Shown piece by piece: positions 1 to 10,441 of a stretch of 64,000 nucleotides of DNA. The notes beneath the pieces were generated by a model that was not told the DNA's origin, did no database searches, and worked only from the letters and a program-made list of their open reading frames with translations. The number at the start of each line of letters is the position of its first letter. Position 1 is the first letter of the stretch. Origin of the DNA: Morinoia aosen (Eukaryota > Arthropoda > Malacostraca > Amphipoda > Talitridae). The stretch is taken from positions 47,720,757 to 47,784,756 of the forward strand of contig CM059560.1 of NCBI GenBank assembly GCA_030386875.1, given 5' to 3'. Both the position numbers and the translations under genes were made by a program.

Positions 1-3000
1 CCAACCTCGCCCGCCACACCTGCAGTCTATCAGCCGTAGTACCACGGCTCTCTCTCGAGCCACAGACCCAGGTGCCAATACAAGTTGGAGGCGCGAGACG
101 ACCACATTAATAGCCAGCTTGCTCCGATCTATTATGGATACGCGGAACTAACCCCTCGTAAACTTGTGGGTAGAACCGTCGAAAAAAGTGGACTTCATTG
201 GAAGTCGCATGTACAAGTAGCTTTATGCAATATGCAATATGTAATGTGTACGCAATAATGTCTATAGATTTGTATGTCATTTAATTAAGTCAGCTGAGTG
301 TTAGCGCAATATTATGGCTTGCGTTCTGCCTGCCTGTAATAGGTTATTGGTAAGAAATATGTCACTTTTAAAGGTTAAATTCCGCGGTGACTCCTTATTT
401 TGGTAAAAATAAGTGCTCAGAAATTTAACAAACCTTGGTCGAATTTTAAAAACTCTTGAAGTTGAAATTGAAAATTAAAGAAAAATCGAAGAATTAGTAG
501 TCGAAATTAGACTTGGAATATTATGAACTAGGATAACAGAAAATAATATTACCTTGAGATAAATCTGCACTGCAAACATAAATGAAGCATAATGAATTAC
601 TATTGCATTTCGAGTGGCACTTAGCGGCTGTCATCGTTAAGAAATATGAAGAACCAACAATAATGTATATTCCTTGCACTGTACTCTAACTTTGAAGTAG
701 TTCACAAAAACTAACGGCACAGCAAAGGCGCTTATAGAACCGAAGAATTCAACAGTGTTGTCACTTCGATTTAAACTGAGCAACAATTGTGTTCGATAAA
801 CGAGCGCGTTCAGAAGACACCGAAAAAATCGCGCGGATATCAAAGCCGCTACACGAGAGCAGAACGAGAGCCCGTCGCCGGCAACAGGTGTCTCTGTTGG
901 ACGCTTTTATGGACGTGGCGATTGACGAGGACATCGACTCGGCCGAGATAAGAACCCCCCGAGAACAATGCAACCTAAACGGCTTGTTGGGCTACGCCTA
1001 TACTGCGTCACGGCAAGAACAATCGCCGACCCTAAGTACTAGTACCTTGCTTTATGAAAAGTGTACGTAGGTATAGCTCATGCTACCCATGCCAACGGTA
1101 TACGATCTGTAACAAAGCATTTAAGGCTACGAGGTGGTAAGCAAGTTACTTGAATGAATTCAAGATGTAGCATTACACGCAAACAAGAACTTAGACACAA
1201 AAGGCAAGACTTCGTGCTAACGTCTTCACCTAGAAGCTTCCTTAAAGTATGGCTAGCACGACTTCATGGAACCAAGCTTAATAGTGAGTACAAAAGTTAA
1301 TAGTTACACAATTTGCAGCATATAATCTCTAAAATGAGTATTTTTTCAGCGTTACCACATGTGGCGACGAAGAAGTAAATTTCATCACGATGGAAGTTGT
1401 ATGAATGAAACACGGTGAGCACTGAACAAAAATAAACATAATAACTCACAATACATCCACCCAGAATACTCACAGTGAGCATCACAGTTGTCGATCTGTC
1501 GACAGCATCGCATGGGAACTCAAACTAAAACAATTAAGATACACGGACCATTTGTCATTCCTAAGTGAAAACGTATCGTTGTCGCGGTTCTTAATTTTGA
1601 CTTCAGGTTAAGAAACAGTGCACTCGTGTCCGTGATAAACAAGGATTATTTGATCGTTAGTTTTGCCGGCGTTGTTTGATAGATTGCGACTACATTTTTG
1701 TGATTACTCGTTAGCTTCATTTTTACTGTTATATTTACTTTGAATTTTGACTTTGAATGTGCTAGAATAAATTGTGATGCTAGATTTCTTACGATTATAG
1801 GAACTAAGAAATTATTTGCATTTGTTTGCTCATATATTTTCATTTATTTGCAGAACTAACCTCGTATTATATTCAACCTGTAGCCTTTCTATGTAATGTA
1901 CATCACTGTAACGTTTCCTCTGTAATGTCCTCCAGTAGTAGAAAAGATTGTGAAATGAAGACTGATTGTTGCCCTGAATGTGCTCTTGTTGATTTTAAGT
2001 TCAGTAAAAGGATGGTGAAGAATAACTAAGGCCGGGCGCCTTCGCTTAAAATAAAGCGAGCGGGTTTAGAACAAGAGCCTATAGTTTTATGATGATTCAA
2101 ATAGTCAATCTTCTCCAAGATCCCACAAATTAACCGAGAGGAAATATCATAGGTTATAGAAGGGGTTTAGCGATGCCTAAGAATTCATGAGCTTTTCAGT
2201 TTATTTAATGCAAAACTGGGAAAAAGTACCCCAACAACTGAGTGAGTCGAAGAAAGTTAAGCTTTCTGAATAACACGTTACTTCGTGGAAAAAATGCCTA
2301 CTTATTCATGACCAAAGCCAGCAAAATACATCCACAGAAAAAGCGGCCTATCTTCAAGGAAAACAAAAAGTTGACATTCACTGCACGATTTTACGAGAGA
2401 AGCGAGGTTCTCGGCGCGCGTCTCGCTAGAGGCAGTTTGCGGTTCGTTACGCTCTGGTGACCTGAGATCATCAAAGACCCTCTCCAAAAGCTGAAAAAAA
2501 TCAATATTGTCTCTAAGTATGGCCGTATTGAATACGAAGCTCGAGGATCACCAGAACCAGAAGTAATCAGCACGCGAAATGAGAAGCAGGGCTCAGCGCA
2601 TCTCTCTCTGACCGGACAACTTGGTTCAGCTGAGCGGAAAATGACGGGAGGCTTATGGTCTGGGCAGGCATCGTTGTAACGCTCAAAAGCGGCCAAAAGA
2701 TGATTAGAAGGCGGCTGGAGACGACCTAAACAGGCAGATCGTGCAGCGCGATAGGAACACCTCGCGATAACGGCCACTCCACTCCTATGCAAATTGAATC
2801 ATTTGGGCCTGAACGCACAGGAACAGACAGCAAGCATAGCTCGTAATGAGGCCCGAGTTCTGGACAACGTTATGACTTCATTCGAGAAACTCGACGTGGT
2901 TTTTGCAGCTCATGCTATTCGAAAATCTCTGAGATAAGAAAGTGATAATTAAAAAGCCATAAATCTTATCAGGGTACATCCAAGGCATTTCCAGAGATTC

Positions 3001-6000
3001 ATGCACGTTTGGAAAATGTATCGAAGTGAGCAATACAAAAGAAGTCATGTTGGAAAGAAAATCATAAATCATCCTCGGGTAGAATTCAAGCCCAGCATCA
3101 GAAAAGATTCAAATCAGCATAGAAACCCAGGAGAATTCTGATATGACAACACTGCATGCGGAAATTACAAAACATGAACTTGCAGTGTAGATGCACAAGG
3201 CAATTCAGAACTCTTCCCTAACGGACTACATCTTGTAGTACAAGTTGACCCCGTGCAGAACGTGGATCCGTTAGTATTCTCACGCATGTTGTGTTAATCT
3301 CCTTCACGCACGTCAATGAATATAGTAATTACCTCCGACACTACTTCTAAAAAATAAGATGCAAGACAGCAGAAAATATCTTACATTAAAGAATACCTCT
3401 TTGAAACCGTTGAGTGACGACACCGACAAAAATACGAAAATATTTTAATTTTACTTCAATCTTCACGAGGCGTGTTGGAAGTTTGAAAAGCAACTTTTTT
3501 GGAAATGTCTTAGATACTTGAATTAATTCTTCATTTTCTGATGTCCAAAAACTTTGCTTTCCACAAGAACAGTGAACCTCTCTATATACTCATAGAACTG
3601 TGATAATCCTGATTGTATGATTGCCAACGTCTCCGCTGCTTTCAGTGCCCCAATCTTCCGAAATTTCCCTTCCGGAGCAGCAGAAAAGTTGCGGTCAATG
3701 GCACCAACAAGTTTAACTTTGAACTTGCAGAACCCGTGGAAATTCCACGGCCGAATACTGTAATAATATGAAATGAAGTGGAGCGTAAGTTATTCCACAT
3801 AGAACAATTTCTGATATTGCTACCAAATATATGTATGTATACATAGCTAAACGGTATCCATGATACTGCGTAAAATATTGTAGATCCAAAATGCACAAAC
3901 TATGAACAATTTATTTTAAATGATTTCGTGAATCTCTTTATTTTTTACATAATGTGCATATAATATTTAGCTAAGCCGTAAAAAATCCAGGTTATTTTCT
4001 CACTCATGCAACAGTAATCGATGTAGTCCTAATCAATCTTCACCTAATCTATCCAACTTTCCTAACATAACAACCTGCATATCCTTCTCTAGCGTAACTC
4101 AATCAAATCTAAGATTCTAACCTAACGTATCGTATCGTGCTCTAAATTGATCTAACCCATACTGATAAATCCTAGCCTAAGCCTGTGAACCCATGAAAAA
4201 ATTTCCGGTCATTTTTAACCTAAATAAGGTGAACAACCATAGCCTTATCGATTGTACCATTCTATGAGAGGAACAATTCCTTAACAATATGAATTTTGAG
4301 TCTGCTGAGGAAAATATAGCTAAATGGTGTCCAAGTTACTGAATAAAACATTATGTCTGCAAAAAAGAAAGTATTTTCCAGTCGTTGTGTATACGAAGCA
4401 CACCATCGCCAAATCATAGAATCTACATAAAATATATTGATATTTACGTATCGTAATAACCTAGTCCTAGTTCAACGTTAGAAGGCTTTTATTTTAATTG
4501 TTGCACAGATCCTTCATGTTAGTTTTAAATGTATAAAAAGCAATAAAAGAGTACTGTGCGCCCTGACTAACAGACGGACGGACGAAACACAAGCGGAATT
4601 ATGAAATGGATGTTAACAGAAAATGTAACCATTAGTGATTCTAATGCTCCCTAACCACATAAAATGTGTTCTTAACAGATGGCAGAGAAAGACACAGTTT
4701 AGTATAGAGTCAAGAAAACGAATAATTTAAGCGCATGTATGTTCCCCCACTATAGACGACTTGCGCATAGAAACAGCAAGATTAAAAGATGTTTATGAAA
4801 CGAAATAAAAGTTGGAGAAGAAAGTAACAGGTGCTGTAAAAAAACGGCTGCAGAACCGAAGAAAAATACCCCACAACAAAACATGAAAGGCCATTTTAAT
4901 TCAAATAAAGAAAGGCTTACTTATAATAAGCACGTTTTTTGCATTGGATTAAACAGAAGTTCTATATTCAATTCAAATTTAATGTCAATTGTAGGAAGCA
5001 ATTTTGAAAAAAGCAAACATTAACTGTCTCGTGCCTTCAATTAACTTTCATTGAGTATTTATAAAAATTGAGTCAGTGACTGCAGCTCAATCAGCAGCAA
5101 TATGAATATCTCCTCAGATACTACCGGTGGGCCCCTTCTCAGGAAACGGATCTAGCTCGGGACCTCACATCATCCCTGGCAAGCGTTAATTTCACAGATA
5201 ATCTAGATGTATAGTCCTGAGGGGCGGATGCTTCCAGTAAAGCTACTCATGCTGAACGCCATGGAAAGCCAGAAAACAGCCAGGATTCATAAGTAATTAG
5301 AGTGGTAAATACACCAACGAGGGGTTTTAAGGTGTTACTGATCACCTCTGAAGAGGCGGCGCTCGACCAACTTTCTGCATCGATGCAGCACGCTGTGCTG
5401 AGTTGCCTTCAAAGCGCGCGCCTGAGCGTGTAATTGCACATTTCCAACGCACTCGGCGAGACAAGAATCTGCCACAGGTACATACGGCCGTCGGAAAAAT
5501 AAAATTCCTCGCTTTAACACTACGCAAATCATTTCTGAAATGATCCACGGTGTTAGCAGGTGAATTCTTAGCAGAAAAATGATGAATTTTTAGCTTGAAC
5601 TTTAAAAACGGCAGGTAAAATTGTAAGCGGATAACATGCAATTTCAAATAAAATAATACAATAAGAAACCTGAGCTCTCATGACACAGCATCACTGCTGA
5701 GTGATGACGAAGAAAAATAACAGCGTGGGTAAACTTTTGCGTGGCTTAACGACTTCAAGCAACTCGATCAATGAGAGGAATTTGTCTCTAAGCTGCGAAG
5801 GAAATACGTAAAAATGTACCAGAGACCTCATCTTCCATAAATAACTTTGAAGGTTATAGACATTCGAAAACTAGATTTACCTTGAGCATCTTCTGACAGA
5901 TGAAAGTAAGGGAAGAATGGACAATGCATGGTTCTATGTAGCATTCATGACTAATGCACACAAGACTTTTTCAACAAAAATAAATTTCAGGCACTACGCA

Positions 6001-7504
6001 TAGTTTTATCGATAATATCTAGTACTTTTGTATGAGTGGTATACAAGGTTCACCGCCATTCTATTTCTTTCTGTTTCTATTTTTACCTGAGTGACAAAGA
6101 ACGCAACTGGCATTTTACACAAAAATTTCATGTCTTAAAGATTTCTTGCCGATAATAGCGATTCTCGTGTACTATCAGCCCGATCCCTGAACTTGGCTTC
6201 ACGTTCTAAATCTGCATGTTAGAACCTTGTGCATAGTATACAGTGAGTCGGGCGGCAAAAGAGTGTCACAATTTTTAAATAAATATTACTCAATGAATGT
6301 GCATCATAGTAACTATATATTAGTTTCATTTTGTACATTAAACGTATTTCACTATTTCGATTGAAAGTGTTCCTTGTTTACACCAAAAGTTCTCGTACAG
6401 TAAAGCATTTTACTTTATTCATTGTAGGAGAATTTTTTTTATTCTGCGAGTAGGTCCAGTAGTTCTGAAATTTCAGAATAGCTTCTGTAACGTTTCTATT
6501 TTCATTGTAAGTCATGACTTTTAGAATTCATTGCAAAAACTACAAGACTGAGAACATTAAAGAAGTTTTAGAAAAGTAAAAAATGTCAGAGCTGGTCAAC
6601 CCACTCAAACAATGAACAAAAAAATTCGTACGTGCTCAACGCGTAAGTCTTCCAAAATCGGTGGCGTCAATACAAAAGCTTTTAATTGAAAAAATTAGAC
6701 AAAGTATATATGTTAAAAGTAAAATCAAAATGAGGTCTGTATTATTTATACTTACAATGAATTATGGTGTAGTATCGTCTTAAATATTGTTACTCTTTCC
6801 ACCGTGTACGTGTATCTTCTTTCAAAAATGAGATAGAAGAGAAGATGTCAAGCTCAAAAATCCGTGCAATAGCCACAGTTAACAGTAATTCTAATTCCAA
6901 TATCGGAGCAGCAGTAATAATATTACGAGTAAGCTAAATTTCTTCATATATAAACTATGTTTGTAAAACTGCAATCATTTAATGTCTTATGGCTTTATAT
7001 GAAGCCAAAAAGTGAATAGATCGAAAATTAAAAAGTTTTCATCAAGCGTGTCAAAGTTAGGGGTCAAGGAGCATAATCAGGTACCAAGCATCTGCGCAAG
7101 CCTGATCCAAGACTGTTACTATGTTTTATCTGATTTTATAACTCACTGCTTAGATACGTCACAAATCTGACTGTATACAAATCCGGGAGGTATATCATTT
7201 TCATACCGTTCTTTCAGACACTGATGCCTTCTAGCAGACCGAGTTTTGCGGCCATGAATCTTGAAATTGTTTTCTTGCGGCCGAGTATGAGCACGTCCAG
7301 TTTTCACACGGTAGAGTGAGTTTTCAACGAAGAAAAGAAAGGCAAATTAGAGAGCATTTAACCAGAATTATTTTCACACATGGTACGTGGGCTTAAGGGA
7401 GATTCTTGTTTCTTTTCAGGAGCTTGTGAGATAGCGAGAAAAAAAAATTACTCAAGTTTTAAAATTCAGTATAAGTTTCTGCAATCGATACATTTTCTAT
7501 GTGC
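1..7504. other. Gene-poor unique DNA
   Basis: No recognisable gene, RNA gene or intact transposon was found here. Open frames are short and unlike any family I know. The most protein-like stretch is at about 778-1070 on the plus strand: an acidic/basic frame with no ATG at its start, which could be a short exon but has no clear splice sites. Around 4025-4185 the plus strand is enriched in CCTAA and CTAAC words without a regular period. Otherwise the DNA is AT-rich with scattered A and T runs. Confidence 0.6.
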
Positions 7505-7895
7505 TTAAGGACACCGTCTGGGTAGGAGAAAAGTCCGTTATTTATGGATGGATTTCTCTGAAATTTTCACAGTAGGTGTGAAATGATGCAAACATCATTT
7601 GTTATTTCGACAAAATTTTTGTATCTGCACTGGATTTTTTTTTCGAAAAATATGATGAAATAGAGCTTTTAAAAATCTATCTTCTTCTACAATTTTGAAG
7701 TTACAGAACCAGAACTTCGTTTTTAGATTGCTTATATGTCTATATAACCATAAGGGCTAGGGAATTTCGATAACTTTTGTGTGGATTTTGAGAATATTTT
7801 TTTTTAAATGTAATTTTTTTTTCTTTTTTTCATGTCGTGTAATTTTCAAAATAATAGATGTATCGAAAAATGTATCCCCTTATGGATACACCTTG

Positions 7896-8305
7896 CTAAG
7901 CCCTATCGAATGGTATATAAACCATTCTTGTAGCTCTAAAATTGTGGAAGAAGATACATTTGAGAAACCAATTATCAAGTATCCAGAAAAACGTGCTTTT
8001 CTACAAAAAAAATTGTTTTTCTTTTTATCTTTTGAACTACAAGATTTTCTACAATGAACTGTTGAGCGTTTGTAGCTCTTTTCAAGCCCTTTCGATTGAT
8101 ATAATTTACATTGCTGTAGCTCTGTAACTCTGGGAAAAAATATACAACAAAAGACAATACATGTAATTCTTCAAAATAACCACTTTTTTATTTTTTCATT
8201 TTTTTCGACCAAAATACGTTTTTTTTCAAGTCAACTCCTCTGTTTTGTAGCTCTTTTCAAGCCCTTTGGATTGGTGTGCTCGCCATAGCCGTAGCTATGA
8301 TACTG
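7896..8305 (+). repeat. Degenerate internal direct repeats, about 180 bp apart
   Basis: Three related copies lie inside the TTAA-flanked element. They begin near 7896 (AAGCCCTATCGAATGGTATA), 8083 (CAAGCCCTTTCGATTGATAT) and 8259 (CAAGCCCTTTGGATTGGTGT). Copies one and two continue in parallel through a GTAGCTCT word, a TGTGGAA/CTGGGAA word and an ATAC word. The segment TTTGTAGCTCTTTTCAAGCCCTTT is shared exactly by copies two and three (8069 and 8244 onward). T-rich spacers separate the copies. Such internal repeats may be leftovers of tandem duplication in the transposon. Confidence 0.6.
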
Positions 8306-8353
8306 CAGCTGTCATCGAGCTATGAATGAAAGCTGCGGTATCATAGATACGGC
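8288..8353. repeat. Near-perfect hairpin, 23-bp arms
   Basis: The left arm (8288-8310) and right arm (8331-8353) are reverse complements with two mismatches over 23 bp, separated by a 20-base loop. The arms begin with GCCGTA and end with GCAGCT. The hairpin lies inside the TTAA-flanked element. It may be a nested palindrome of that transposon or a tiny inserted foldback element. Confidence 0.75.
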
Positions 8354-8691
8354 AGGTCAGCTAAATTCTGAAATTGTCAAAATCTTATAAAAAATATTTA
8401 TTCAGTGTTAGAATGTTTCGTTTGAATAATGAAAGCACTTTGAGTAGCCCATGAACGAACTCTATTGCCATTGCCGCAGAGAAACAAGCTCAATTGACTC
8501 CCAATAATGAGGGGGGGGAGGGGTCAAGGTGGACGCACTCCCTCTCCCCCCTACTACCTCTGGTGGGCGCACTATTCGGAGTAAACGTAAACGGAAAGTA
8601 CCAATGGAAGCGCAAGAAAATCCTGTATAAGATGCATATAAAAACAGAAAATCAATACTTATCCCGATTTCTACCCAGACGGTGTCCTTAA

Positions 8692-10255
8692 ATTGGGAGA
8701 AAAGCATGATCCAAAACTGAGTAGCTGAACATTTCGCAAGGTAGAAGACAAAAATCATGCTCGCATCTAACCAAATCAAATTTCTCTCAGCTATGAGAAA
8801 AATGTGACATTATTGAAGCAAAGAAAATATTTCAACTTTCTGCAAGATCTTCTGTGATGAAGTGAGAAATACTTTTACTATTTATGAAGGAAGTCATGAT
8901 TGATTTGTCATACATCATTGTAAAATAGTGCAGTGCTTCATACGTAATACGTGAGGAATGAGCAGGAACAAAACTTTTAAATAAAAGTATACTTCCAGCT
9001 TATTGCCCACGGCAATACTCGTAATGTTACCCAACCTCGATTGAGGTATAAATTTCAACTCTATCTTCGCTTCGAGAACTTATCAGAAACAAATCATCGC
9101 GTTTTTCTGACAGGTGAAGTACGTATAGACATGAGCTTCTCAGAACACTATATTCCATCAGCAGGAATTTCCTAGTTCGAATATTCTGAAGTAGAAATGA
9201 AAAACTAAACACTTGTTAATTCTCAAAAGTGCCGAGCTCTTGAGCGAGACCTTGTGTCCTGGCGTTATTGTGCTCTGCGGTGTGCCAGGTACATGAAAAC
9301 TCCAAAGCAAGCCTTCGGAACAATTTCCAGGCAAATTAGGCTTAGAAAAACCTGCTCTGTGGGAGTACAATACGACACACTCGCGCATGTCTGTGATCAG
9401 CAAGAGCCGTATAAAATTAAATTATGCATTCCGTCTGAGGCCTACAGCAACACCACGCTAAGCAGGGATGTCAACGCAGCCATGGGTTTTTCTAGGTGAC
9501 GGAGAAATATAAATGCTTCTCATGTTAATAAGTTTTATAAAATGATATCAAAAAACGTTTTGTAGATATTTATTGAATGAATGGGTGTGTTTTCAAAAAC
9601 AAAGTAATGCACTAAATTCGACGATATTTTTTAGTATACTTAGAGATCGTGCCATCGAGGGAACAGTAAGACATCCGAAGATATGAGCTTCAAACAGATA
9701 TCAACATGATTGGTGACTTGAAATATCGGTGCAGTCCTCCAAAACTTAAAGACTTAATGCCACTGACCACCTTTCGTTAAATCAAACCTACACGAAGACT
9801 GTGAACTTAGCTCGGCTAAGTTTTCTAGGACATTGCAAAGTACTGTCAGTTAAGGCCATACTGCTTATGGTAAAATGAAATTTTTTCAAACGATTTACAA
9901 TCAAGCACAACTTCTGATCAACCTCGCATAAGAATTGCGGTCAACTTTTTTGCGCGTATAAGCTTAAACCTGCGAGGAAAATATTAAAAGAAAACACAAT
10001 AAATAATCCCAACGTATACAGCACACATAAAAGCATGAGCCTGAACCCATTTTTCTCGACCTCAAGATCACACGGTAGGGGTGGAGAAGATTCAAGTGCC
10101 AACAAGTCTCACAATATATGGAGTACGCCCGCAATTGGATTACGAGAAATTACCTACACCTCAAGAAGCCAAAACGAACACCGACGAGCTGATCACATGC
10201 GCTCCGGTCGGAACTTATCGACTCGAGACTGGTGGCTGACAATTAGATGATAAAG
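8692..10255. other. Intergenic DNA without recognised genes
   Basis: I see no gene, tRNA or repeat family that I can name. Open frames at 9158-9499 overlap on both strands and look like chance. The GC content rises towards 10030-10380, where a possible short first exon begins. Confidence 0.55.
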
Positions 10256-10323
10256 ATGGCCGAGGGCGCAGCACTTGCAGCCCCAACGCAACGCAGGAGA
10301 ATGCGGGGCCGTCAGCGCGGCAG
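10256..10323 (+). other. Possible short first exon in GC-rich patch
   Basis: An ATG at 10256 sits in the context AAGATGGCCGAG, which also resembles the YY1/Pho-type motif often found at animal start codons. The frame reads MAEGAALAAPTQRRRMRGRQ and stays open to a CAG|GT donor-like site at 10323/10324. A second donor-like CAG|GTGAAG lies at 10346/10347, but an in-frame stop precedes it. The patch (about 10255-10380) is more GC- and CpG-rich than its surroundings. No downstream exon was identified and no family is recognised, so this is only a candidate. Confidence 0.2.
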
Positions 10324-10410
10324 GTGGTAGGCGGCAGGCCTGGCAGGTGAAGTATAGGTGCGGGCACCTGGTCCGGCGTCTCAAAACCTTAATTGATAGT
10401 CAAAATGAAG

Positions 10411-10441
10411 AGGATACTACAGCTCAAAGGATACTACAGCT
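10411..10441 (+). repeat. Short direct repeat
   Basis: AGGATACTACAGCT occurs twice, at 10411-10424 and 10428-10441, separated by three bases. This looks like a recent local slippage duplication. Confidence 0.7.

Larger units (their letters stand above)
7505..8691. mobile_element. TTAA-flanked DNA transposon, non-autonomous
   Basis: The left end reads TTAA followed by GGACACCGTCTGGGTAG (7509-7525). The right end carries the exact reverse complement of that 17-mer (8671-8687) followed by TTAA (8688-8691). Perfect 17-bp inverted repeats bounded by TTAA fit a cut-and-paste element with a TTAA target duplication, as made by piggyBac-type transposases and some other families. The body between the TTAA copies is 1179 bp. 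It has no transposase-like frame; the longest internal frame is about 105 codons and unlike any transposase. It is therefore probably a non-autonomous (MITE-like) copy mobilised in trans. Inside are degenerate direct repeats, long T-runs, a 23-bp stem hairpin and a G-run/C-run pair. The terminal 17 bp are perfect while the adjoining sequence differs between ends, so the repeats are short. The superfamily is not certain, since the ends do not show a motif I can tie to one named family. Confidence 0.8.

Noticed and set aside
2391-2792. 133-codon minus-strand frame
   Set aside because: It starts at TTG, lies in a GC-richer patch with a plus-strand frame overlapping part of it, and shows no recognisable motif.
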